This document shows, piece after piece, positions 22,879 through 31,457 of a DNA stretch of 39,078 nucleotides. The number at the start of each line of letters is the position of its first letter. Position 1 is the stretch's first letter. The notes under the pieces were generated by a model, which saw nothing but the letters and a program-made list of their open reading frames with translations, searched no databases and had not been told where the DNA came from. The translations under genes were made by a program, and so were the position numbers. The DNA comes from a virus: IMG/VR virus record IMGVR_UViG_3300020160_003682, positions 1 to 39,078 of that record; one strand, written 5' to 3'.

Positions 22879-23556
22879 ATGTCAACAATCGAAACCAATG
22901 TAGTTAAGCCAGAAACGAGATTCTTCGAAAACGAATCTGAACAACTTCTCATCGAAACAATCAATGAGTCTATTTTAGAGAATAGAATATCAGCAATAGA
23001 GTCTTTTATGTCTGAAAATGATGGTAAAGGAAAGACTGATGCTGAAAAAGATAGTCTTTATAGTTCTGCGCAAGAACTTTGGAGAGAGTATACTACTGCT
23101 CTCAAGGATGCCAAATACAACTTCCATCTGAATAGAAATCAATGGAAATTTTTGACAGATCTTATAATCTCAAAGCTCGAGTATGACGTGAATACTGTCT
23201 TCTTCGCGATAGAGCTTACTTCTCTATTGGGTACGATGAGAGATGTGAAGTATTCCAATGATACTGATGTTATTGCTTTTCCTGTAAACGCTACTGAGAT
23301 AACTTATATCTATCATTTGATTTCAAAACATAAAGTCAAAGGATTGACTAAAGATTCATATCTTTTTTCAGAAGTTCTCGTTAGGATCGGAAATATCAGC
23401 AAGGTATTCAACTATTATGATACTTACGCCAAAAATCTTTCTACAGAGATCCAGAATTGGGTAACTTCTTTTGAAGAAGGTGTCATTGTAGAGAAGAAGA
23501 AGAAGTCTTCTAAGACTGAAGAAGTAGAGGCGGTAGCTATTGAACCTTCTAAATAA
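22879..23556 (+). CDS. Helical hypothetical protein in tail module, 225 residues
   Basis: Mostly helical, acidic N-terminus (MSTIETNVVKPETRFFENES) and Lys/Glu-rich C-terminus (EKKKKSSKTEEVEAVAIEPS). The centre (LNRNQWKFLTDLIISKLEYD, VNTVFFAIELTSLLGTMRDV) is a hydrophobic helical bundle. It shares the N-terminal MST with the preceding gene and an A-rich leader. It is the last gene of the plus-strand tail block, ending 17 nt before a terminator. A tail assembly chaperone role could be tested; no frameshift pair is visible. Confidence 0.68.
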   Translation: MSTIETNVVKPETRFFENESEQLLIETINESILENRISAIESFMSENDGKGKTDAEKDSLYSSAQELWREYTTALKDAKYNFHLNRNQWKFLTDLIISKLEYDVNTVFFAIELTSLLGTMRDVKYSNDTDVIAFPVNATEITYIYHLISKHKVKGLTKDSYLFSEVLVRIGNISKVFNYYDTYAKNLSTEIQNWVTSFEEGVIVEKKKKSSKTEEVEAVAIEPSK

Positions 23557-23571
23557 ATCTACTGATTTTTA

Positions 23572-23603
23572 GAAAAGCCACCGAAATTCGGTGGCTTTTT
23601 TTA
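23572..23603. terminator. Bidirectional intrinsic terminator
   Basis: AAAAGCCACCGAA-ATTCGGTGGCTTTTTTTA between the convergent genes ending 23556 and 23601. Confidence 0.9.
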
Positions 23604-26600
23604 TTCTATAGGCGTTATTGGTATGAATGGTCCTATTATGTCCAGCGGTCTCATAGGTTCTGTGAGATCTTTCAGTCCTCTTATCTCATAGTTCTTCCTA
23701 TCTCTGTATACCAGTCCATATCCATTTTCGGAAGTGACTTCTATTGTTATGAAAGGATCTATATTTGAGTCTATCGCGAAGTTGAATGGCGCTATCTGTA
23801 GAGGCTTGTGTGGTCCGTTTTCCGAAAGCGTGTGTATTGACTGTGTAGGAGATCCGGCCGGTATGCTACCGTTTTCTTTAGGCTTGAACAGATCTGATGG
23901 AAGTATCCTTCTATATTCGTTTATAGTCTGTACCGGTTCGTAGTCTATTTCGATCCATTCTGTTATGTCTAGCCAATTTCGGTCGTCGCCGTTGTCTATC
24001 GTCGGCGGATTCACGGCCAGCTGTCCGAGTCCGGTATATACGAATAGAAGCCTATTATACTTTACTATTTCTCCTACATCGTAGGACCTGTTCGAATCCC
24101 ACTCTTCTCCATCTTCATGTTTTCTCGGGCTCTTTATTTTGTTGTTGTCTATTTTAGATTCGTATACTTTTCCATAATAGGTGACTTTGTCTCCTTTCAT
24201 GTATGTCGCGAATGGTGCCCATTCTTTGTATGTTTTCCATGTTCTTATTTTTATCGTGAAATATTCCGGAAGCTTCATGGTTTTTTTGGAATAGTTGTAT
24301 GGCAATGGCGGCGGAACAAGTCCTGTTGGATTCTTGTCGGCACCTGCTCCGTCCAATATCGCATAGAAATCGAGAACGCAGTTGTATACGGTTGATCCGC
24401 TATTGACAGGCATCAGATAGACTTCGTTCATCTTGCATGATATCGGAGTCATTTCTTCTTTCATGTCTATTATCCTTATGTCTCGAACTATGTGTGTTAT
24501 CTGGCTTCCGCTCGTAAAGTAAGATCGTCCGGTTATGTCCTGTATTTTGTGAGTCAGAGGCATTATGTTCCTTTTTAGCCACTGTTTTAGTCCCTGTAGC
24601 TTTATCGTAACTTCGTCGATGCTGTAGTTGAGCTTGTTGTTTCCTTCTTTGTCTGTTATGAAGTATGTCAGGTTCATCAGATTTGTTTCCTCGAAGTTTT
24701 CGTTTGGAAAAGTGTGCTTTATGAAGTCGTTTTCTGTCCATCCTTCGACGGTGTTGTCGAATATGTCCGGAATCTCCACTTTGAAAAGCTTCGAGAAGTT
24801 CTCGCTTTTGACATCTATATTCCTATAGTATTCATTTAGCTGTAGATCATTGTATCCGAAGAAGTTTATAGCGTTTATTATCGATTTGTATGACCCAATA
24901 TAAGGATATATCAAATTCTTCATCATCAACATCTCTTTCCTCTTCATGTTTAGATAGTTCCAGTCTACGCCTCCTTCATATATGTCATATTCTTTGAATA
25001 TGAATATCTCGTTTGGTCCTATCAGCTTTCCGTTGTTATTTAGCTCCGTCTTGAATCTTACGTCTTCTATTTCTGTCTGGCCCATGAGATTGAACCTTCC
25101 TATTTCTCTGTCTATTACTGAAATGGTTATCTTCAGATATGTCGTATCCTGTTCTTTTGGATAGTCTTTTATCACGGTAGATTCCGTTTCGAACATATCT
25201 AAGTTTTGGTTGAAGAAGCCAACTATCATGTAGTTGCTGTATATTTCTTCTATCCTCACATAGTATCCGTTGTTGTTAGATATGTATTTGTTTTTCGTGT
25301 TTGTCACGTCTTTCAAATATATTGCGACATATTGGTCAATCTTGAACCCCTTTTCTGTGAAGTATTCTTCTGACATCGCGTTTATCTTTATCCTTCCTTT
25401 CTTAACACCATTAACATATATCGTTTCCAGATAGACCGTTGTATCGTTTGTTGGTGTGCTCGTTATGGAATATTCCACTTCTTCCTTCTTGTAAAGCTGT
25501 AGAATCGAAGAATACGATCCTTCTTCTTTGGCTTTGAATCCTACGAAGAGCTGAAGAGGAGTCGGCTCTGTCGAAACATCGTCCTGGTCGTCTATATAGC
25601 TCAGCTCGTATTCCACTTTATCGAAAACGGTCTGCTGATATTCTGGAATATCAACTTTTTCCACATCTCTATTAGGCATTTTGTTCAGCGGAACGTCTTT
25701 TAGTGGCTTTGGTCCGATATATGCATATTGTCCTGTCTTTTCTAGCATTTCTCCGCTTAGGTCATATATGAAGAACTCTTCGGTCTGATTTGCCCATTTC
25801 CAATAATATTTCACAGGTGCCTGTCCTTCAAAATTCTCTCTCGGCTTCCTTACACACTCATATGCCTTTATCCAGATATCTGCAGGCTTGACATAATTCG
25901 GATCCAGCGTTCCGTATCTTCCTTCGTCAATCAATTGAGATTCTGCTTCTATTATTTCCAATATGCTATTTACGGTCGATTCTATCTCGAATATGTTGCT
26001 TATGCTTGGCTGCAGCGCCCACATCGACTTCTTTTCAGGATTGTATATTATCTTTGAATTTGGAGCAGAAGTCAGCTGTTCTCTTATGACCATTCCATTT
26101 CCTGAGTCAATTACCGATATCTTGTTCGCGCTGCTTGCTAGGTATACTCCACCGTCATATTTGTTCAATGCCATGTTTCCGTACGCCGAAATGTTCGTGT
26201 TTATGGCCAATTCGTTTGTATCTAGTGCCAATGACTTGAATCTGTATTCCATGTCTGATATATTCATCGTTCCGGTTAGATTGTTGAATATTACATGAGA
26301 TATTCCGCTTCCTGTTATTCCTGTTATTGCAGTTTGTGATCCGTTGTCTATCTTCCATAGATTTTCGCTGGAGTATACATATATTGCCTCGAATACTGGT
26401 TCGTAGAATATTCCAGTCTGCATTAGTCCAGGTATTTCATATGAAGTCTGTATCGATCTGCTTGATCCGTTTATTCTTATAAGCATTTCTGCGTCTGTTG
26501 TCACATACATGTCTTTTTCGAATTCGTTGAATACCATTTTTCCAGTCTTCGTATCTGTAGTCGGCGGAGTAGACAGCGTGGATACCAGAGAGTTTGTCTT

Positions 26601-29600
26601 GTCGAATATCGATATTGTCGGACTATTTGCATATGTTATGTAGATGTCTCCATTTTCTGGATTTATCGCCATGTCTGCAGCTTCGCTTGTAAGCGATATC
26701 TCTGAGACTACTGTCTTCATTACCGGATCTACTGCGAATAGCTTGTTTTTGGATAGACAATAGAGATAGTTGTTGTTGGTGTTGAATTCCAATTCTATGC
26801 TTTGTGAGTTTCCGGTAAGATATATCGTCGATATGTATATTCCGGAAAGAGCGTCTACCGCTATCAGGTTGTCACCTAGCACGAATACTTCATTCGCAAG
26901 CTGTATGTATATAAGATCTACAAGATTGGATACTCCCGGCTTTCCTGCCAGCGATAGGTCTGATGTTATGTATTCGTTGGGATTGTATGCGACTCCAAAC
27001 ATGTTTTTGTTATGCTGTATGGGGTTGAAAGGACCGCCGTCTCCTGCTTGGTCTATAGGAAGACATGCTGTTTTCGCGAATCCTACATTGAATGCCAATG
27101 TTATGAATGCCGACGATTTACATGGCGTCTTTTCCAATCCCCAGAAAGGGCCTTGATAGCTAAGGCTCAGAGTTTTTGGATCCACCATGAGCAGATTGTA
27201 CTTCACGTCTTGTAGAGGATGCTCTGTATTGTTTATAGATATGACTCTTCCTGTTCCGAATCCGGCATCTTCGAATGATGATTCCGAATCTGTTTTTGTC
27301 AGCGTTGCCTCGTTTCCGGTTATTATTATTCCCGTATTGCCCTTTATCTTTTTGGTTATTATGAAGTCTGTCTGTCCTGGAAGGAGAACTTTTCCGGTAT
27401 TTACTTCATATTGAAGCCTCCTGTCCGTTCTTTTGATGTCAAATTTCAAAAGATTGTTTATGTTCCTTACTATTATTCCATAAGTCTCCAATATCGGAGC
27501 GTGCTCTTCGGTCCATTTTTTGAGCGTCTCTGGTATGTCTGCTATTTTGACCGTCGCTGCCGAAGAATCCGAAGATACTTCAGCGCCGCTTGAATCTAGA
27601 TATTTGCCATATGTGGTCGGAACCTCATAGGATCTGCTGTTTATCTTTATCTTCAGATTCGCGCCTATTTCGTTGAAAAGAACTTTGGAATGCTCTATAT
27701 GATAATCTGCTGTGGTTCCAACTTCTATCCTGTTTATCTCTATAGGAATGTTCGGGTATTCCGTCTTGATCACTATGGCGTTGTAGAAAGGCGATACATA
27801 GGATCCTATATAGTCCAGCTCTGCCAGTATTCCTAGGTCGTATAGTCTTTTGTAGTTTCTGGTAAGCCAATTTCTAAGAGTCCTGTCAATAGTCCTTTCC
27901 ATGTCGGGTGCTGCCCCGGAGTATAGCCATGCAACCTCTTCTTCATATACGTGCTTGTTTATAGTTATTTTTATTCCAAACTCGTCTATGTCTGTGAATA
28001 CTATATTGTATCTGTGATTTTCGGAGTATTCGTAGTTTAGCTCCTGTCTGACCTGCTCTTTTACCTCTACAAGCCTTTCGTTTGTCTGCCTTTTTGTTCC
28101 TATCTTGTAGGAGTTGCATTCTGCCATCGCCTGGTCGTATAGTTCTGACATCTGTGCGTAGTCTGCTGAAGATATTGCGTCTGTCGATATTGTATCGTTG
28201 GGGTATCTCAATACCTCTATCGCCTTTGCCAATATGAAGCTCTCTCTGTCTCCAAGCCCTGCGATGCATGATGCCACCGTGTCCGTGTGGTAGAAATTTA
28301 TTTCCGCGTAGTCGCTCGAGTACATAAGATCCGCTTTCAATATTCCATTTTCGGCATATAGGTCTACGTTTAGAGACTTCAGGTCTTCTTTGTACTTCTC
28401 AGCTGCCATCGCGAGAGTCATAGAGCTGTTCTGTAGGTATTCTTGTTCGAAGTATAGGCGGTCTGTCGTCAGGTATACCTGGCAAGACTCGATCTTTTCG
28501 TCAGATGTCGCTTGATCGACCATGACGTAGTTTGGCGGTCCCCAGTATCCGCTATCATCTGGTGTTATGGATCCGAAATATGGATCTGAAAAGTCGTGAA
28601 TATATGGCCTCTTGCATTGGTATATTCTATTTTTGTAAATGACCTGAGACCCTTCCGCAAAAGTAGTCGCGTTAGATATTCCTTCGAATCTAACTATCGA
28701 CGAGACCGTCAAAAAGTTGGAATTTACCTGCGATCCTACTATCTTGAATTCTCTTCCAGGCTTTAGTATCCTTGGAAAAAATTGGTAGTTCGTGAATTTT
28801 ATCCTTCCGTTTGAGATGGATATGGCACCGTCGTATATTTTGGGAACATCCGTTCTGGATATCGCTTCTATTATCAGCCTTTTTTCATTCGGTATACTTT
28901 TTGCCTGGTATTCGAAATGTATCGCGTCTGTTATTTCGGAATTTTTGACCGTATATGTTCCGTCATTCAGCTCCGTATTGATTACGTTCAGCTTTTTTCC
29001 CGCATAGTATCTCTCATAGAAGCTGGGTTCGTTCCATTCTGATAGGTTGTTCCTGTAATCTGAGTCGATGTAGTTGTATATTCCTATTAGATTCGAGCCT
29101 CTCAGGTATATTTTTCCAAAGCTGCCCGAAGTATACTCCAGCAAATACATAGACTCGAAAGTCGCGTTATCTACATCGGTTAGTATCATGACCGCTCCTT
29201 TTTTGGTTCCTACTACCGCGTATGTCTTTTTTAAGTCTGTGAACTCTAAAAATTTATTTTCGAAGGTTATGAATGTCCCTATAGGAAAAAGAATTTCGAA
29301 ATTGTCTCCGTATATCCATTTGGAGTAGAAGTTTGGATCGTTGTTGACCGGTTCTATCCTTTCCATTCCAAAGATTCCTTGCTCTCCTTCGTAGAAGTGT
29401 ATTCCCCATTCGTTGAATATCTGAAATTTGCTTATAGTCAAATCTTTAGGCATCGCAAACTCGAATGCCGGAAGATACTCCATCGCATATATCCCATATG
29501 TCTTGTATACGTCCGATGAGCTTTGATGAAATAGTATGTCGCCCTCGAATCTGTCGGTTGCGATATTGTATTTTACGTTTAGATAGTCTCCTTCTTTGTT

Positions 29601-29630
29601 GAAGAAGACGAGCGATTTATGATTGGACAT
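23601..29630 (-). CDS. Giant virion protein (2009 residues), baseplate/tail-tip candidate with beta-propeller
   Basis: A single uninterrupted frame. Residues ~1-200 are beta-rich. Residues ~320-365 have VIYKNRIYQCKRPY and a closing GYWGPP, like a type-3 chitin-binding module. Residues ~905-1215 show repeating 'IAVDALSGIYISTIYL', 'LFAVDPVMKTVVSEISL', 'MAINPENGDIYITYANSP' units, a YVTN-type beta-propeller. Residues ~1560-1750 (NLIYPYIGSYKSIINAINFF, LKQWLKRNIMPLTHKIQDIT) resemble baseplate-attachment segments of phage tail proteins. Residues ~1795-1870 contain two more W..Y..GD.V.Y.G.VYE modules. I infer a tail-tip protein that binds surface glycans. No signal peptide or cleavage motif is evident. 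Confidence 0.72.
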   Translation of the reverse strand: MSNHKSLVFFNKEGDYLNVKYNIATDRFEGDILFHQSSSDVYKTYGIYAMEYLPAFEFAMPKDLTISKFQIFNEWGIHFYEGEQGIFGMERIEPVNNDPNFYSKWIYGDNFEILFPIGTFITFENKFLEFTDLKKTYAVVGTKKGAVMILTDVDNATFESMYLLEYTSGSFGKIYLRGSNLIGIYNYIDSDYRNNLSEWNEPSFYERYYAGKKLNVINTELNDGTYTVKNSEITDAIHFEYQAKSIPNEKRLIIEAISRTDVPKIYDGAISISNGRIKFTNYQFFPRILKPGREFKIVGSQVNSNFLTVSSIVRFEGISNATTFAEGSQVIYKNRIYQCKRPYIHDFSDPYFGSITPDDSGYWGPPNYVMVDQATSDEKIESCQVYLTTDRLYFEQEYLQNSSMTLAMAAEKYKEDLKSLNVDLYAENGILKADLMYSSDYAEINFYHTDTVASCIAGLGDRESFILAKAIEVLRYPNDTISTDAISSADYAQMSELYDQAMAECNSYKIGTKRQTNERLVEVKEQVRQELNYEYSENHRYNIVFTDIDEFGIKITINKHVYEEEVAWLYSGAAPDMERTIDRTLRNWLTRNYKRLYDLGILAELDYIGSYVSPFYNAIVIKTEYPNIPIEINRIEVGTTADYHIEHSKVLFNEIGANLKIKINSRSYEVPTTYGKYLDSSGAEVSSDSSAATVKIADIPETLKKWTEEHAPILETYGIIVRNINNLLKFDIKRTDRRLQYEVNTGKVLLPGQTDFIITKKIKGNTGIIITGNEATLTKTDSESSFEDAGFGTGRVISINNTEHPLQDVKYNLLMVDPKTLSLSYQGPFWGLEKTPCKSSAFITLAFNVGFAKTACLPIDQAGDGGPFNPIQHNKNMFGVAYNPNEYITSDLSLAGKPGVSNLVDLIYIQLANEVFVLGDNLIAVDALSGIYISTIYLTGNSQSIELEFNTNNNYLYCLSKNKLFAVDPVMKTVVSEISLTSEAADMAINPENGDIYITYANSPTISIFDKTNSLVSTLSTPPTTDTKTGKMVFNEFEKDMYVTTDAEMLIRINGSSRSIQTSYEIPGLMQTGIFYEPVFEAIYVYSSENLWKIDNGSQTAITGITGSGISHVIFNNLTGTMNISDMEYRFKSLALDTNELAINTNISAYGNMALNKYDGGVYLASSANKISVIDSGNGMVIREQLTSAPNSKIIYNPEKKSMWALQPSISNIFEIESTVNSILEIIEAESQLIDEGRYGTLDPNYVKPADIWIKAYECVRKPRENFEGQAPVKYYWKWANQTEEFFIYDLSGEMLEKTGQYAYIGPKPLKDVPLNKMPNRDVEKVDIPEYQQTVFDKVEYELSYIDDQDDVSTEPTPLQLFVGFKAKEEGSYSSILQLYKKEEVEYSITSTPTNDTTVYLETIYVNGVKKGRIKINAMSEEYFTEKGFKIDQYVAIYLKDVTNTKNKYISNNNGYYVRIEEIYSNYMIVGFFNQNLDMFETESTVIKDYPKEQDTTYLKITISVIDREIGRFNLMGQTEIEDVRFKTELNNNGKLIGPNEIFIFKEYDIYEGGVDWNYLNMKRKEMLMMKNLIYPYIGSYKSIINAINFFGYNDLQLNEYYRNIDVKSENFSKLFKVEIPDIFDNTVEGWTENDFIKHTFPNENFEETNLMNLTYFITDKEGNNKLNYSIDEVTIKLQGLKQWLKRNIMPLTHKIQDITGRSYFTSGSQITHIVRDIRIIDMKEEMTPISCKMNEVYLMPVNSGSTVYNCVLDFYAILDGAGADKNPTGLVPPPLPYNYSKKTMKLPEYFTIKIRTWKTYKEWAPFATYMKGDKVTYYGKVYESKIDNNKIKSPRKHEDGEEWDSNRSYDVGEIVKYNRLLFVYTGLGQLAVNPPTIDNGDDRNWLDITEWIEIDYEPVQTINEYRRILPSDLFKPKENGSIPAGSPTQSIHTLSENGPHKPLQIAPFNFAIDSNIDPFITIEVTSENGYGLVYRDRKNYEIRGLKDLTEPMRPLDIIGPFIPITPIE

Positions 29631-29652
29631 CTATGATCTCGAATACTTTTCG

Positions 29653-29666
29653 TTATATATTAAAAT
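29653..29666 (-). promoter_or_regulatory. ATTTTAATATATAA promoter box
   Basis: Minus strand, 22 nt before ATG 29630 of the giant virion gene. Confidence 0.6.
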
Positions 29667-29681
29667 ACCGCTTCTCGGCAA

Positions 29682-29694
29682 TAATATATATACA
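29682..29694 (+). promoter_or_regulatory. TAATATATATACA promoter box
   Basis: Plus strand, about 22 nt before ATG 29717. It is divergent from the box at 29653-29666, giving a compact bidirectional promoter region. Confidence 0.55.
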
Positions 29695-29716
29695 TGTACA
29701 AAATAAAACATATGCT

Positions 29717-30664
29717 ATGGGCGATCCAAAGAAGGCCAAGAAGGTCAAAGAAGAAGATATAAGATTCGATATAAAGCAGTTCGAGCCTGTCGAAGATACT
29801 GATACGCTTGGATTTAGATCCGATGTGGAAGAGATGTCGAAGTCTGCCGAGAAGAAGCTGAAGAAGGAGATACAGGCGACTACTCCAGGACTGAAGAAGC
29901 CAATCAAGAAGTTCGAGGATTTCTCTATAGAGATCGAGATAGAGTCCGATGGCGAAGGCGATCATGAATCGGAAGGCGAAGAAGATTCTGGATGCGGCTG
30001 CTGTGGAGACTGCACAGGGGAGGCTGGCTGCGGCTGTGGATGCGACGACTGCATGTGCGCTCTTCCTGCTGAAGACGGTGAAGTTTCTATGTTCTCGAAT
30101 TTCGAAGGAGACGATCTTATACTCTCAGAAAGCATGAAGTATCATATAAAGAACAGAAAGCCGGTTACGGAAAGCATATTCCGTCCAGGATCCGAAGCGT
30201 TCTTCGAAGTGCTGAAAGAAGCGAGATCGAAATTCAACTCTATAAAATACAGGCTTCCTGAAATAGACAGAGAGCTTTTCGAATCTACGGAGATTGGCGA
30301 GTTCGCCATGTTCAAAGGCAAGATGGTCCCATTGGACCTTCCTATGGAATACGTCGAAGAGATTACCGAAGAGGCCGAATACAAAGGAAGAGAAGTCAAG
30401 CTTAACTATCCTATGAGAGGCGGAACGAAGAAATACCAGGTATACGTGAAGAATCCTACGACTGGGAAAGTGAAGAAGATCGCTTTTGGTGACGTCCACG
30501 GCGGATTGACTGCGAAGGTCGGCGATCCAGACGCTAGGAAGAACTTCGCGTCTAGGCATAAATGCTCTACGAAGAAAGACAAGACGAAGGCTGGCTACTG
30601 GGCGTGCAGGATAAACAAATACGGACATCTCTGGGGTGGAAAGACATATCCAGGATATTGGTAG
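29717..30664 (+). CDS. Putative head protein with Cys-rich cluster and DUF5872-like C-terminal domain
   Basis: 315 residues from ATG 29717 (MGDPKKAKKVKEEDIRF), chosen because earlier in-frame codons lie in the promoter region. In order: a charged N-terminus; PIKKFEDFSIEIEIES, an internal copy of the capsid-targeting-like text; residues 92-114, with nine Cys in 23 residues between acidic stretches, probably a metal site; an acidic/helical middle with possible protease sites (LKE before ARSK, LFE before STE). The C-terminal ~90 residues (KYQVYVKNPTTGKVKKIAFG, NFASRHKCSTKKDKTKAGYW) match, from memory, the DUF5872 domain of many phage proteins. A cleaved internal head protein is the favoured idea. 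Confidence 0.7.
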   Translation: MGDPKKAKKVKEEDIRFDIKQFEPVEDTDTLGFRSDVEEMSKSAEKKLKKEIQATTPGLKKPIKKFEDFSIEIEIESDGEGDHESEGEEDSGCGCCGDCTGEAGCGCGCDDCMCALPAEDGEVSMFSNFEGDDLILSESMKYHIKNRKPVTESIFRPGSEAFFEVLKEARSKFNSIKYRLPEIDRELFESTEIGEFAMFKGKMVPLDLPMEYVEEITEEAEYKGREVKLNYPMRGGTKKYQVYVKNPTTGKVKKIAFGDVHGGLTAKVGDPDARKNFASRHKCSTKKDKTKAGYWACRINKYGHLWGGKTYPGYW

Positions 30665-30668
30665 AATT

Positions 30669-30932
30669 ATGATGCTTCCCTTTCAAGAGACAAAGATTGG
30701 CGATAACGTCTTCGTCAGAGAGTTTTCTCAAGACACCGATTCCGGAGAGCTTATGTGGCATCGCGACCGCGAGGATCGCATAGTAGAGGCTATTGAAGAT
30801 ACCGATTGGATGATACAGCTAGACAACGAGCTTCCCAAGAAGATTGAAGGAGAAGTATTCATACCGATGGGTATTTATCACAGATTGATAAAAGGAACTG
30901 GAGATTTGAAAGTAAAAGTAATAAAATTATAA
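30669..30932 (+). CDS. Cupin-like small protein, 87 residues
   Basis: The central WHRDREDRIVEAIEDTDWMI followed by QLDNELPKKIEGEVFIPMGI and YHRLIKGTGDLKVKVIKL has the W-H-x-D-x-E-D-R ... F-I-P-x-G-x-x-H-R layout of a small cupin barrel found in T4-like marine phages. The His residues could bind a metal. The gene begins 4 nt after the previous stop, with two consecutive ATGs (30669, 30672). Function in phage is unknown. Confidence 0.7.
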   Translation: MMLPFQETKIGDNVFVREFSQDTDSGELMWHRDREDRIVEAIEDTDWMIQLDNELPKKIEGEVFIPMGIYHRLIKGTGDLKVKVIKL

Positions 30933-30949
30933 AATTGAAAAAAAATGAT

Positions 30950-30990
30950 TTTGTTTTCTGATTGTCCAAACGGACAATCAGATTTTGTTT
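30950..30990 (+). terminator. Intrinsic terminator
   Basis: CTGATTGTCC-AAAC-GGACAATCAG followed by ATTTTGTTTTT. It closes the 29717-30932 unit and sits directly before the next promoter box. Confidence 0.85.
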
Positions 30991-31000
30991 TTAATATATA
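30991..31000 (+). promoter_or_regulatory. TTAATATATA promoter box
   Basis: 22 nt before ATG 31023; it abuts the T-run of the preceding terminator. Confidence 0.55.
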
Positions 31001-31022
31001 CTCTATAAAAAATACTAAATAT

Positions 31023-31406
31023 ATGAAACACTTAAAAAAATTTAACGAAGGATTCTTTTCAAATCTTTTTAAAGGAAAAGAAGATGAAACACCAATAACT
31101 CCAGAGGAAGTTAAATCAAAATCAACATCAGGTTCGGCTTTTGATAGAGATGAATTAAAAATTGAAGCGGAAGAAAAATTTAATTCTCTAGTAAAAGAAT
31201 TAGATAGTAAGTTAAGAAATACAACTGAAAATTATATTGAAGTAAAACAAAATCCTGCCTTTAAGACTAAAAGTACAAAATCGGTAAACTCTTTTTTATT
31301 GAAAATGATTGAAGATCATTATACACAAAGAGGATTTATAACTAATAGATCATATGATGGTAGAGATAATGCTAAACATGATTGGTTTAGAATAATCGCT
31401 GACTAA
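31023..31406 (+). CDS. CTS-bearing small protein, AT-rich gene
   Basis: 127 residues from ATG 31023 (MKHLKKFNEGFFSNLFKGKE). The longer reading from 30945 runs through the terminator hairpin and is rejected. The N-terminus shares MKHLK.F with the gene at 9163 and has F-N-E as a possible cleavage point. The rest is soluble, acidic/basic mixed (DELKIEAEEKFNSLVKELDS, FITNRSYDGRDNAKHDWFRI). Codon use is strongly AT-biased (TTA, AAA, GAT), unlike the upstream gene but like gp47 downstream. Family not recognised. Confidence 0.7.
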   Translation: MKHLKKFNEGFFSNLFKGKEDETPITPEEVKSKSTSGSAFDRDELKIEAEEKFNSLVKELDSKLRNTTENYIEVKQNPAFKTKSTKSVNSFLLKMIEDHYTQRGFITNRSYDGRDNAKHDWFRIIAD

Positions 31407-31425
31407 ACAATACTAATAAAGTAAT

Positions 31426-31457
31426 AAAAAAATCACTCTATGAGTGGTTTTCTTTTT
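31426..31457. terminator. Bidirectional intrinsic terminator
   Basis: AAATCACTC-TAT-GAGTGGTTTTC with A- and T-runs; one G-T wobble in the stem. It lies between convergent genes ending 31406 and 31457. Confidence 0.8.

Noticed and set aside
29633-29716. N-terminal extension of the 29717 gene
   Set aside because: It overlaps the divergent promoter boxes; MGDPKKAKK is preceded by an A-rich leader.
30945-31022. N-terminal extension of the 31023 gene
   Set aside because: It would be translated through the terminator hairpin and the promoter box; the CTS-like peptide starts at 31023.
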